The notes under the pieces are model-generated. The model was not told the origin of the DNA, did no database searches, and was given only the letters and a program-made list of their open reading frames with translations. Positions 49,209-58,259 of a DNA stretch of 64,000 bases are shown piece by piece. The position numbers were made by a program, and so were the translations under genes. The stretch's first letter is position 1. Each line of letters opens with the position of its first letter. The stretch spans positions 1-64,000 of the forward strand of contig JBGVGI010000069.1 in assembly GCA_045121595.1 (NCBI GenBank), in the 5' to 3' direction. This DNA comes from Fumia sp045121595. GTDB lineage: Bacteria; Bacillota; Clostridia; Oscillospirales; Ruminococcaceae.

Positions 49209-49229
49209 AGTTTCAAATGAGGTGATAGT

Positions 49230-50216
49230 ATGGTACGCTATGCCGTTATCGGTACAAGCTGGATTACCGAATCTTTTATACAGGGCACTAATACTTTCGG
49301 CGGGTTAAAACTCACTGCCGTCTATTCAAGAAGCAAAGAAAAAGGCGAAGCTTTTGCGAAGAAATATAATGCAGAATACGTCTTTGACAATCTTGAAAAA
49401 ATGGCAGAGTCTGATAAAATCGATGCCGTATATATTGCAAGTCCCAACGTTTTTCATTATAGTCAAAGCAAACTTTTTCTCGAAAACGGAAAGCACGTTA
49501 TCTGCGAAAAGCCGATAACGGTTGAGCCCGAAGAACTCATTAAGCTTCAGTCACTTGCAAAAGAAAAAAATCTTATTTATATGGAAGCTATTATGATGCT
49601 TCATCTTCCGCAGAGAAAGGTTATAAAAGAAGCTCTTAAAAAAATCGGAAAAATCACTTCCGCAAGATTTGATTTTTCGCAGTTCTCCTCAAAATACGAA
49701 GCTTTGGCACAAGGGGAAATCCCAAATATTTTCAACCCCAAAATGGCAACGGGTTGCCTTATGGACTTAGGAATTTACTGCGTTTACCCCGCTATAGATT
49801 TTTTCGGTGAACCGAAAGAAATTATAAACCGTGCTACCTTTTTGAAAACGGGTGCCGACAGTGTGAACAACGCTGTTTTCATCTACCCTGACAAACAAGT
49901 CAATATATCCTGCTCAAAGGTGGGTCAGAGTCACTCGGGTTCGGAAATTATGGGAGATAAAGGAACGATAACGATTTCTTCCATCTCTAAGCTCACCGAT
50001 ATGGATTTGATTTTGCAAAACGGTGAAAAGGAAAATCTGGTTGGAAATATTGAAAAACATATTCTTATGAGCTATGAAGCAAAAAGCTTTTACAATTACA
50101 TTACTGATTTTGAAAAATACAAAGACGAATATTATGAAAACAACAAAATCACTTTGACAGTAAGTAAAATTATGAAAAAAATGCGTGATAATGCAGGAAT
50201 TTCTTTCGACTTTTAA
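49230..50216 (+). CDS. Gfo/Idh/MocA family oxidoreductase
   Basis: The protein has 328 residues. The Rossmann start is YAVIGTSWITESFIQG, with GTSWI replacing the usual GxGxxG (as in some family members), and the family motif is HVICEKPITVEPEEL. It shows the trans-dihydrodiol dehydrogenase-like C-terminal fold. The substrate is unknown. It is followed within 20 bases by the YerB-like lipoprotein gene. TGAGGTGAT precedes the start. Confidence 0.88.
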   Translation: MVRYAVIGTSWITESFIQGTNTFGGLKLTAVYSRSKEKGEAFAKKYNAEYVFDNLEKMAESDKIDAVYIASPNVFHYSQSKLFLENGKHVICEKPITVEPEELIKLQSLAKEKNLIYMEAIMMLHLPQRKVIKEALKKIGKITSARFDFSQFSSKYEALAQGEIPNIFNPKMATGCLMDLGIYCVYPAIDFFGEPKEIINRATFLKTGADSVNNAVFIYPDKQVNISCSKVGQSHSGSEIMGDKGTITISSISKLTDMDLILQNGEKENLVGNIEKHILMSYEAKSFYNYITDFEKYKDEYYENNKITLTVSKIMKKMRDNAGISFDF

Positions 50217-50233
50217 GAAAGGCGGAATTTCAA

Positions 50234-51262
50234 ATGAAAAAATTTATAGCAATAGTCACATTAGTTTCAATGTTTCTTTGCGGTTGCGGTAAAAAAGAAA
50301 CCGTTGAACCCGTAGTTACAGAGCCTATAGCAACTGTAAAAACGGAATACTTTAAAAATCCGCTCACAAACTATCCCGTACTTACAAGAGATGAACTGGG
50401 ATATCGTCCCGTGGCAGCTATGATAAACAACGTGGGGGCAGCCCTTCCGCATCGTGGTCTGTCACAGGCAGACATCATTTACGAGGTTGTCGTTGAAGGT
50501 GGCATAACCCGTCTTCTCGCAGTTTTCGGAAACGCAAAAAATATGCCGTACGTAGGCCCCGTCAGAAGTTCCAGACATTATTACGTTGATTTTGCTTTAC
50601 CTTATAATGCAATTTATCTGCATTTTGGCGGAAGTCCCGCAGGTTACGACAGAATTAAGTCAACTGGCATAGACAATATAGACGGTATGGCGTACAGCCT
50701 TGATTTTTATCAGGATAAAGCGCGTGCAAACTCAAAAGGCAAAGAGCACAGTTATTTTGTAAGCGCCGACGAATTCTATCCGATAATGGAAATGACAGGA
50801 TACGAAATGATGGGTGAAACCAAAGCACCCTTTGAGTTTTACGATACCGAATATTTCCCTGAAAATAAAAACGGTAACGAAGTTTTCGCTTCCTTCTCAG
50901 GTGGGGCAAGTTCCACTTTTACTTACGATGCTTCAACGGGCCTTTACTTCAAAAAGCGAAACGGAACAAAGCACATTGATGCCGATACCGGCACAGTTTT
51001 AAACTACAAAAATATTTTAGTTCTCTTTACAAGTATCGGAAGCTATAACGGCGAGGCGTTAAGGCGCGAGGTTTCTCTCTCATCGGGCAAAGGCTACTAC
51101 ATCACAAACGGCGGTAAGGAAGAAATTTCCTGGAAGAAAGGTGCATCGCAGAATCAGTTTGTTTTCACAAACTCAGATGGTGAAAATTTAAAAGTAAATT
51201 CAGGTAAAACCTATATCTGTATCATCAGCACCGACAGACAAAAAAATACAGTTATTAAATAA
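50234..51262 (+). CDS. DUF3048 (YerB-like) lipoprotein
   Basis: The protein has 342 residues. The signal peptide ends in the lipobox MFLCGC (about residue 17). Two DUF3048 regions follow: an N-terminal one with VAAMINNVGAALPHRGLSQA, YEVVVEGGITRLLAVF and VGPVRSSRHYY, and a C-terminal one near NYKNILVLFTSIGSYNG. It should sit on the outer face of the membrane. The family is conserved in Firmicutes, but its function is unknown. Confidence 0.92.
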   Translation: MKKFIAIVTLVSMFLCGCGKKETVEPVVTEPIATVKTEYFKNPLTNYPVLTRDELGYRPVAAMINNVGAALPHRGLSQADIIYEVVVEGGITRLLAVFGNAKNMPYVGPVRSSRHYYVDFALPYNAIYLHFGGSPAGYDRIKSTGIDNIDGMAYSLDFYQDKARANSKGKEHSYFVSADEFYPIMEMTGYEMMGETKAPFEFYDTEYFPENKNGNEVFASFSGGASSTFTYDASTGLYFKKRNGTKHIDADTGTVLNYKNILVLFTSIGSYNGEALRREVSLSSGKGYYITNGGKEEISWKKGASQNQFVFTNSDGENLKVNSGKTYICIISTDRQKNTVIK

Positions 51263-51265
51263 CAG

Positions 51266-51299
51266 AAAGCCGTGTTTCAACACGGCTTTTATTTTTTTT
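51266..51299 (+). terminator. Terminator after the YerB-like gene
   Basis: AAAGCCGTGT and ACACGGCTTT with a T-run. Confidence 0.87.
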
Positions 51300-51320
51300 G
51301 AAAAATATCATTTTTTCTAT

Positions 51321-51371
51321 TGCATTTTTAAGATTATTGTGATAATATAAAGGCGATGTAAACGATTACAT
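51321..51371 (+). promoter_or_regulatory. Promoter and LacI/CcpA-type operator, copy 1
   Basis: TTGCAT (51321), 17 bases, TAATAT (51344), then TGTAAACGATTACA at 51358-51371 inside a wider palindrome GATGTAAACGATTACATC. The operator lies at the transcript start, a repression position. The core AACGATT with flanking TGTA/TACA fits LacI-family and cre sites. Confidence 0.8.
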
Positions 51372-51398
51372 CAATTACCTCGAAGGGAGAATTGTAAA

Positions 51399-52583
51399 AT
51401 GGCAAAAAAAGGAGACCTCAATGCCTTTCAGGCAAAAGGCACAAATGACAAAGAAATTGATGTCAGCAAAAAATTAAAAGTAGGTATTATAGGTACCGGT
51501 TGGATTGCTGAAGCTCACGTTATGAGATATCAGCAGATGCCCGACGTTGAAATCGTTGCAGGTGCAGATATCGTACCCGGCAAAGCAAAAAAATTCTTTG
51601 AAGAATGGAAAGTTGAAGGTGCACGTGCTTACGAAAGCATTGAAGAAATGTTTGAAGCTGAAAAGGACCTTGATGCAGTAAGTATCTGTACATACAACGC
51701 AACTCACGCTGAATGTGCAATCTATTCTCTCAAACAGGGCGTTAACGTACTTTTGGAAAAACCCATGTGCGTTACAACCGAAGAGGCTCTCGACATTATG
51801 AAAGCTGAAAAAGAAAGCGGAAAAATCATTTCTATCGGCTTCCAGCCCCGTCTTGACCCCAATATGCAGAAAATCAAAAAAATCGTTCAGTCCGGTATCT
51901 TAGGTAAAATCTATTATATCCAGACAGGCGGCGGCAGAAACCGTGGTATCCCCACACCTTTCGGTACAACATTTATCGAAAAAGATACAGGTTGCATCGG
52001 CGCAGTAGGTGATATCGGATGTTATTCTCTCGACCTTGTGCTTAACGCTATCGGATATCCCAAACCCTTGACAGTAACAGGTTATATGTCCGATTTCTTC
52101 GGCAAGGACCCCGAATATTACACCGTTGACGGCAAACCTGCAGAATATGCTGAAAAATTCGGAGTTGACGATTTTGCAGCTGCTTTTGTTCGTCTTGAAG
52201 GCGGAATCATCCTCGACTTCAGAATTGCATGGCATATGGTACTTGACACCCCCGGTGACACAATCATTATGGGTACAAAAGGTTCTCTCCGCGTTCCTTC
52301 CACAGGTTGCTGGAACGGCACATTGGATAAACCCCTTGTATTGCACTCTGAAATTGATGGTACTTTGGTTGAAACAGTTATTCCCAAGGAATATAGCCCC
52401 TCTTATCCTGAAAAAGACGGTTTCTACTACAAAATCCGTTCCTTCCTCGATGCTATCAAAGAAGGTGGCGAGGCTCCCGTTCCCACAAGCCAGATTCTCT
52501 ACAACCAGGCTATCATTGACGGTATTGTAAAATCCTCTAAACTCGGCAGAGAAATCGAGCTTAACCTTCCTGATTTTAAATAA
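51399..52583 (+). CDS. Gfo/Idh/MocA family oxidoreductase, tandem copy 1
   Basis: The protein has 394 residues. An unusual N-terminal leader (MAKKGDLNAFQAKGT, about 25 residues before the fold) precedes the Rossmann motif KVGIIGTGWIAEAHV. The family EKP motif is VNVLLEKPMCVTTEEAL. It is very similar to the following gene, including the leader and the C-terminal SSKLGREIELNLP. Its start follows GAAGGGAGA. It has its own promoter and operator. The sugar substrate is unknown. Confidence 0.92.
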   Translation: MAKKGDLNAFQAKGTNDKEIDVSKKLKVGIIGTGWIAEAHVMRYQQMPDVEIVAGADIVPGKAKKFFEEWKVEGARAYESIEEMFEAEKDLDAVSICTYNATHAECAIYSLKQGVNVLLEKPMCVTTEEALDIMKAEKESGKIISIGFQPRLDPNMQKIKKIVQSGILGKIYYIQTGGGRNRGIPTPFGTTFIEKDTGCIGAVGDIGCYSLDLVLNAIGYPKPLTVTGYMSDFFGKDPEYYTVDGKPAEYAEKFGVDDFAAAFVRLEGGIILDFRIAWHMVLDTPGDTIIMGTKGSLRVPSTGCWNGTLDKPLVLHSEIDGTLVETVIPKEYSPSYPEKDGFYYKIRSFLDAIKEGGEAPVPTSQILYNQAIIDGIVKSSKLGREIELNLPDFK

Positions 52584-52588
52584 TATTA

Positions 52589-52631
52589 ACATATAAAAAC
52601 CGCACCCTTAACAGTGCGGTTTTTTATATGT
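52589..52631 (+). terminator. Terminator between the tandem oxidoreductase genes
   Basis: AACCGCAC and GTGCGGTT within a longer ATATAAAA/TTTTATAT stem, with T's. Confidence 0.87.
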
Positions 52632-52658
52632 TTTTTTGGAAAAATATCATTTTTTCTA

Positions 52659-52709
52659 TTGCATTTTCAATATTATTATGATAATATTAAGGTGATGTAA
52701 ACGATTACA
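52659..52709 (+). promoter_or_regulatory. Promoter and LacI/CcpA-type operator, copy 2
   Basis: TTGCAT (52659), 17 bases, TAATAT (52682), then the identical TGTAAACGATTACA at 52696-52709. The upstream A/T-rich bases also match copy 1, so the promoter was duplicated along with the gene. Confidence 0.8.
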
Positions 52710-52735
52710 CCAAATCCCGAAAGGAGAAATTAAGA

Positions 52736-53902
52736 ATGGCAAAAAAAGGCGACCTTAATGCCTTTCAGGCAAAAGGAACAAGCGAAAAAGAAATTGATAC
52801 CAGTAAAAAATTAAAAGTAGGTATTATCGGTACAGGTTGGATTGCTGAAGCGCACGTTTTCAGATTTCAGCAGATGCCCGACGTTGAAATCGTTGCAGGT
52901 GCCGATCTTATCCCCGGCAAAGCTGAAAAGTTCTTTAAAGACTTTGGTGTTGAAGGAGCTCGTTGCTACGAAAGTCATATTGATATGCTCGAAGCTGAAG
53001 AACTCGACGCCGTAAGCGTTTGTACATATAACGCAACACACGCTGAATGCACCATTGACGCTCTTAAAAAAGGTGTTCACGTGCTTCTTGAAAAGCCCAT
53101 GTGTGTTACAACAGAAGAAGCACTTGCTATCATCGAGGCTGAAAAAGAAAGCGGCAAAATCGTATCCGTAGGTTTTCAGCCCCGTTTTACCGAAAGTTCA
53201 AAAAGACTCAAAAGAATTGTTCAGTCAGGCGTTTTGGGTAAAATCTACCATATCCAGACATCAGGTTTTAGCAGACACCGCGGTATTCCCACACCTTACG
53301 GCACAACTTTCATTCAGAAAGAAACAGGCGTCATCGGTGCGGTTGGCGATATCGGTTGCTATGCACTCGATATGGTGCTTAATGCAGTTGGTTACCCCAA
53401 ACCTTTGACAGTAACAGGACGTTTGTCCAATTTCTTCGGTACCGACCCTGATTACTTTGTAACCGAAGGTAAACCCGCAGAATATGCAAAAATATTCGGC
53501 GTTGACGATTCTGCCAGTGGCTACGTTCGTTTTGAAGGCGGAATTACAATGGACTTTAAGATTGCATGGCATATGGTATGTAACTCCCCCAGCGATACCC
53601 TCATTATGGGTACAAAAGGCACATTGCGCCTTGTTAAAGGCTCTCCGAATTCATTGATTCTTCATACCGAAATCGACGGAGCTTTGGTTGAAACCGCTCT
53701 CCCCGAAATCAAAGAAGCCAGATATCCTGAAAAAGACCAGTTCTATTACAAAGTGCGTTCTTTCCTTGACGCTGTTAAAGAAGGGGGCAAATCACCCGTT
53801 CCCACGTCTGAAATTCTTTATAATCAGGCAATTATTGACGGTATCGTAAAATCTTCTAAGCTCGGCAGAGAAATCGAGCTTAATCTTCCGGAGGTAAAAT
53901 AA
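52736..53902 (+). CDS. Gfo/Idh/MocA family oxidoreductase, tandem copy 2
   Basis: The protein has 388 residues. It shares the MAKKGDLNAFQAKGT leader, VGIIGTGWIAEAHVFRFQQM, VHVLLEKPMCVTTEEALAI and the C-terminus with copy 1, diverging mainly in the substrate-facing middle (for example SGFSRHRGIPTPYG versus GGGRNRGIPTPFG). That pattern suggests the copies serve related but distinct sugars. Its stop overlaps the next gene's ATG (TAATG), so it is coupled to the isomerase. AAGGAGAAA precedes the start. Confidence 0.93.
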   Translation: MAKKGDLNAFQAKGTSEKEIDTSKKLKVGIIGTGWIAEAHVFRFQQMPDVEIVAGADLIPGKAEKFFKDFGVEGARCYESHIDMLEAEELDAVSVCTYNATHAECTIDALKKGVHVLLEKPMCVTTEEALAIIEAEKESGKIVSVGFQPRFTESSKRLKRIVQSGVLGKIYHIQTSGFSRHRGIPTPYGTTFIQKETGVIGAVGDIGCYALDMVLNAVGYPKPLTVTGRLSNFFGTDPDYFVTEGKPAEYAKIFGVDDSASGYVRFEGGITMDFKIAWHMVCNSPSDTLIMGTKGTLRLVKGSPNSLILHTEIDGALVETALPEIKEARYPEKDQFYYKVRSFLDAVKEGGKSPVPTSEILYNQAIIDGIVKSSKLGREIELNLPEVK

Positions 53903-54726
53903 TGAGTAATTTAAAAGTAAGTATTCAGCTTTTTTCAGTTCGTGACGAAATGAACGCCGATATGTACGGCACACTTAAAGCTTTAAAAGAAATGGGCTAT
54001 GATTACGTACAATGGTGGACCGGTTACCGTAGCGAACATTCCTTTGCAGAAATCAGAAATATTCTTGATGAGTTAGGGCTTAAATGTATTTCTGCTCATG
54101 CAGGCAACGAAGAAATTCTTGATGGCGGTCAGGAATTTATCGACGGTCTTAAGGAAATGGGTATCAGATACGTTGCCCTCCCCTGGATGGGATATGACGA
54201 TCTCAAAGGTGGCGCAAACTGGGAAGGTTCAGTTGAAAAGCTCAAAAAAGTGGGGCAGATTTTAAAGGACAACGGCATCACCTTCCTTTACCACAACCAC
54301 GAGCACGAATTTGAATTGTATGACGGAAAAACTTATGCAGACTGGCTTTTCGAGGCAATTCCCTCCGACTTACTCCAGACGGAGTTTGACACTTGTTGGG
54401 TAGCATACGGCGGATATAACCCTTGCGAATATCTCAAAAAATATTCAGGAAGAAGCCCTGTTGTTCACCTTAAAGACTTTATCTGCGATCATGTAGCAAA
54501 TGCTCCCGATGCAAGTAAACAATATAGCAAGGAATTAGCAAGAAACGAAAACGGCTTTATGTTAAAACCCGTAGGTTACGGACAGCAGGATTTCCCCGCT
54601 ATCATCAACGCTGCAATAGACGCAGGTGCTGAAGAAATCGTTGTAGAACAAGATCTCTGGCCTGAGCATACAGCTTTGGAAGCAGCAAGACTCAGTAGAG
54701 AATATCTTAAATCATTAGGTTACTAA
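53902..54726 (+). CDS. Sugar phosphate isomerase/epimerase family TIM-barrel protein
   Basis: The protein has 274 residues and the AP-endonuclease-2-like barrel. Metal ligands are visible in ITFLYHNHEHEFELYDG (His/Glu), LQTEFDTCWVAYGG (Asp), PVVHLKDFICD (His) and EEIVVEQDLWPE (Glu). It is coupled to tandem oxidoreductase copy 2. Together they resemble dehydrogenase-isomerase pairs for inositols or rare sugars. There is no signal peptide. Confidence 0.88.
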   Translation: MSNLKVSIQLFSVRDEMNADMYGTLKALKEMGYDYVQWWTGYRSEHSFAEIRNILDELGLKCISAHAGNEEILDGGQEFIDGLKEMGIRYVALPWMGYDDLKGGANWEGSVEKLKKVGQILKDNGITFLYHNHEHEFELYDGKTYADWLFEAIPSDLLQTEFDTCWVAYGGYNPCEYLKKYSGRSPVVHLKDFICDHVANAPDASKQYSKELARNENGFMLKPVGYGQQDFPAIINAAIDAGAEEIVVEQDLWPEHTALEAARLSREYLKSLGY

Positions 54727-54731
54727 AAAAT

Positions 54732-54761
54732 AAAAGTCAGGAGATTTTCTCCTGACTTTTT
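54732..54761. terminator. Bidirectional terminator
   Basis: AAAAGTCAGGAGA and TCTCCTGACTTTT between convergent genes. Confidence 0.88.
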
Positions 54762-55744
54762 TATTTGAAAAACGCTTCCAAAAATTCATCAAGCGGTCCG
54801 TCATACAAGGCTTCGCAGAGGAAGGAATAGGTCATCTGGTCACCATTTGCATAGTAAATATGAGTTTTACCCTCATACTCAAACAAATCAAGGTCGCTGC
54901 AGTTGATATTAAGACCCGTCTGCAAAAGCTCGTAATCATCTGCTGAGAAAACAACACCATTTTTTGGAATTCTGTCCTCATCACTGAACATCATAATGGG
55001 ATTATGAAGTCCCACTTCCCAGTGTTCAAAATTTTGTGTTCTATAGATATATGGGGCGTATCTGCAGGCAGGCAGACGCTCAAGACAAATCATATAATAA
55101 TATCCGTTTGCATATCTCAAAACAGGGCAGGCATTATATCGTTCTTTGGTATAAGAACATTTATCAGGCATCATCTTCCAGTTTACAAGGTCTTTGCTTT
55201 CTGCAAAAAAGCTTGTAAATGGTTCTCCTATTTCAGGGATATCAAATCCTTCTTCGGCACATACTTCAATTGCAATAACGTATTTGTCACCGCCCTTACA
55301 AACTGAAGTGTTCCACATTCTGCGGTCAGGACAGTTTATAATATCTTTTTCTTCCCAGTTTTTAAGGTCCTTTGTCGAAAACATTTTTACAGTATGGCCA
55401 CCACGGGGATCGTGCCACTCAGTTTGATTTTCTGACTGATACATCGTAAGTGCTTTGTCATCACGGGTAGAAGTTGCAAAAGCATAAAGAGTATCACCGT
55501 CCACAAAGCCCGAAGCAAAATAACAGTTTTCGCCAAAAGGTTCTGACACCTCATTCGTTTTAAGGTTTCTTACGCGAATATACTGTTTATTCACTTTTTC
55601 GTCAGGTTCGACACTCTCGACAATAACAGGAACGCCGTTAAACATAACGGGTGTCTGCTCCATACCGCGTTTTATTGCACCAAGTTTTTTAATAACAGGA
55701 GCAGAGCCTACCTTTTGATGAAGTCCGTATAAAAATTCGCTCAT
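54761..55744 (-). CDS. Beta-propeller glycoside-hydrolase-like protein (GH43/GH32-like)
   Basis: The protein has 327 residues with repeated propeller strands such as VKMFSTKDLKNWEEKDI, FAESKDLVNWKMMP and YRTQNFEHWEVG; the short S/T-x-D-L-x-x-W turns are typical of five-bladed GH32/43/130-type propellers. Catalytic residues cannot be placed, and the family is not certain. There is no signal peptide. It is the last gene of an operon with two larger hydrolases. Confidence 0.7.
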   Translation of the reverse strand: MSEFLYGLHQKVGSAPVIKKLGAIKRGMEQTPVMFNGVPVIVESVEPDEKVNKQYIRVRNLKTNEVSEPFGENCYFASGFVDGDTLYAFATSTRDDKALTMYQSENQTEWHDPRGGHTVKMFSTKDLKNWEEKDIINCPDRRMWNTSVCKGGDKYVIAIEVCAEEGFDIPEIGEPFTSFFAESKDLVNWKMMPDKCSYTKERYNACPVLRYANGYYYMICLERLPACRYAPYIYRTQNFEHWEVGLHNPIMMFSDEDRIPKNGVVFSADDYELLQTGLNINCSDLDLFEYEGKTHIYYANGDQMTYSFLCEALYDGPLDEFLEAFFK

Positions 55745-55754
55745 TTTTATCCTC

Positions 55755-58259
55755 CTAACTTCCGAGTTTCACATCACGGAACAATTTAACCTGATTATTT
55801 TTGATATACTCTCTGTCAAAAGAAACTTTCTTTTCAGTACTGTAAGCGTATATTTCATCACCCGTACAGGTATCAAACTCGTATACGCCTTCTTTTTCAG
55901 CGAAAGGAATTTCTGTTTTGAAAATAACTTTATTTACTTTTTCAAAAGCAAGGGAAAGTTTTTCTCCCCTGAGTGACGTTATTTTTGCAAAAAATTCACC
56001 TTTATTATAAATAGCTTCCACTTTAAATCCACCCTGTGCCATAAGTGAAAAAGCATAGCTTTTATCATTTCGTACAGCAGGGAAAAGTCTTACAGTACCA
56101 TCAAAGCTCTGCAAAAGCATTTCGTTTATCGCAGTAGATATAATCGGCAACGTTTCGTAATCAAAATGCCTGAAATTATATTTAGGTGTACTGGCTTTTT
56201 CATGGGTAAAATCATTTTCCGTCAGATAACTGTCATATGGATTTTGGTACACCTGAAGCCCGTCAGGGCAGTCAGCTCCAAAACCTTGCGGATATATCAT
56301 CCACGTATTTATGGTGTTTTCTATATACTTATCAAGCAAATCAGATAATCCCATACGTGCAAGATAAATAGGCTCCATACACCATTGCATACACTTTCCG
56401 TCTTCAGAATTCTCATCACACGGTGCATGCAAACAAACACTGTTATAAACAAGGTCAAAAATTTTAGATCCCTCATCTTTTATACCTATATTACCCGACG
56501 GGAAAAGCAAGGACATTTCGATATCGGGAAATCCGTAGGTATCATTCTTACGCTCGCCGAAAGTTCTTCGTTTAAGTTCGTTTGTACCCGTTAGTCTGCC
56601 GATTGCCAACACGTCTTCACCTTTGATATCGTAACCTTTTCCTATACCATGCAAAAACTTGCCGTTTTTATATTCATCAGGATACATCGGCAGGGTTACT
56701 TCTTTGTATGGGAATAAATTTCCAAGAACTTCTTTGTATTTATCATCATTCTTTTCTTTGATGAGAGCTTTAAAAAGCACCTCAATCATAACGTAATCGG
56801 TAATACTGTCATCATACAAAGGCGAACCTTCATAGCAAAGGCTTTCCGAAATGCGGTAAAATCCGTTTTCATCCTTTTTAAGCTTATCAATATAAAACTC
56901 GGCAACACTTTCCATAACAGGCAACGCTTTTTTGAAGAAATCCTTATCACCTGTATAAAGATAATGGGTATAAAGCATCATCGCAATCTGTGCACCGGGA
57001 GTAAAATTGCTCCCCGCCTCGACGTCATTTCTTCCGAGTCGGTCGCAGATATCACAGTAAAAAGCGCCCTTTGAATTTTTGTATTTCTTAGCAAAATTTT
57101 CTGCCATGGGTAACTGATTTATCCTGAAATTATAGTAAGTTTTTAAAAGTTCAGGATGGTTTGCGGCATCAAGCGGATGACAGGCGTGTTGCATATTGTA
57201 ATGGAAAAAGTGATTCCACGGAACAAAATCGTGATAAAATCCCCACAAACCGTTGCAAAAATGCGAGGGATATTCGCCCTTCATTGAACTGTTTGCGTAA
57301 TAAAGATTTAAGTACCACAAATTTTCACGGTAATCGTTTTCTGTGGGCAGAGAAACAAAGGATTTACTCCAGAAATCCGCCCAACTGCCTGAATGTTCCG
57401 AATAAAGCTTTTCATAACCTTTTTTGGAGGCATTCATCACAAGTTTTTCTGCTTTTTTAGATGCATCTTCTTTATTTTCGCCGGTAGCAACAGAGATATA
57501 ATATGTAAGACTATGATTTTTACTCTGCTCGGCTTCGGCGGTTGCCGTGTGCTTACCCATAGTCTTTAGATCAATTTTGTCGTCTGAAACAGGCAGACAT
57601 GCAACACAAAAAGTTGTGCCGTTCAATTCCTGTACTATTTTTATTATTTTTTCATCCGCAAAAGAAGATGTTCCTGAAAGCCCTATACTTTTATCGTTTC
57701 GGTGAAAAAGATACCAGAACCACATAGTTCTGCTTCCCCATCTTTCCAGTTTTGCCGAAACGGGAAGTTCGTCCTCACTATCAACATCCATATGAATAAC
57801 CGCAACCTTATCCTCCAAGACAAAGGCGGTTACATCGGTTTTTATAAAAGGAGTTTTGGAAGAAATTTTTGCAGTACCATCGTAAAGAGAAAGTCTTGCC
57901 TCAAAATCCTCCTGATACAAAAATTCAAACGCAGGGCAATTAAGGTCAATTGTAAAACTTGCACCATGTCGGCAGGTAGTAAGATTTTCGCTACCCTCAA
58001 TAAAAGGCGTATCCATCCATGGAACATCAAGTGACGCACACTCAGGGTTTACGGGAGACGGTGCATCATCCCACAGATCAGTTTTATTAATAGCTATATT
58101 TATCTTGTTTTCCGAGGTCCACAAAAGGCACCCTACGTCGCCATTTCCTATCGGAAGTCCGTAAGTTGCATCATGTGAAGGCGTCTTGAAAACAACGTCA
58201 TGGCTTTCTAAAATCTCTTTATAATCAATCCTAAAATCGCGGTCACAACTTATATTCAT
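55755..58259 (-). CDS. GH95-like (alpha/alpha)6-barrel glycosidase
   Basis: The protein has 834 residues. An N-terminal beta domain opens with YGLPIGNGDVGCLLW, the family-type LPIGNGxLG motif. An (alpha/alpha)6 barrel spans about 310-700, and a C-terminal beta domain carries INEMLLQSFDGTVRLFPAV, which matches the LLQS...RLLPA end of GH95 alpha-L-fucosidases. GH95 enzymes cleave fucose or galactose linkages; the catalytic residues are not identified here. There is no signal peptide. It overlaps the upstream hydrolase gene by four bases. Confidence 0.75.
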   Translation of the reverse strand: MNISCDRDFRIDYKEILESHDVVFKTPSHDATYGLPIGNGDVGCLLWTSENKINIAINKTDLWDDAPSPVNPECASLDVPWMDTPFIEGSENLTTCRHGASFTIDLNCPAFEFLYQEDFEARLSLYDGTAKISSKTPFIKTDVTAFVLEDKVAVIHMDVDSEDELPVSAKLERWGSRTMWFWYLFHRNDKSIGLSGTSSFADEKIIKIVQELNGTTFCVACLPVSDDKIDLKTMGKHTATAEAEQSKNHSLTYYISVATGENKEDASKKAEKLVMNASKKGYEKLYSEHSGSWADFWSKSFVSLPTENDYRENLWYLNLYYANSSMKGEYPSHFCNGLWGFYHDFVPWNHFFHYNMQHACHPLDAANHPELLKTYYNFRINQLPMAENFAKKYKNSKGAFYCDICDRLGRNDVEAGSNFTPGAQIAMMLYTHYLYTGDKDFFKKALPVMESVAEFYIDKLKKDENGFYRISESLCYEGSPLYDDSITDYVMIEVLFKALIKEKNDDKYKEVLGNLFPYKEVTLPMYPDEYKNGKFLHGIGKGYDIKGEDVLAIGRLTGTNELKRRTFGERKNDTYGFPDIEMSLLFPSGNIGIKDEGSKIFDLVYNSVCLHAPCDENSEDGKCMQWCMEPIYLARMGLSDLLDKYIENTINTWMIYPQGFGADCPDGLQVYQNPYDSYLTENDFTHEKASTPKYNFRHFDYETLPIISTAINEMLLQSFDGTVRLFPAVRNDKSYAFSLMAQGGFKVEAIYNKGEFFAKITSLRGEKLSLAFEKVNKVIFKTEIPFAEKEGVYEFDTCTGDEIYAYSTEKKVSFDREYIKNNQVKLFRDVKLGS

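Noticed and set aside
51900..52592. A 230-codon frame antisense to the first tandem oxidoreductase
   Set aside because: It is a shadow of the Gfo gene, and a similar shadow appears antisense to the second copy, as expected from gene similarity.
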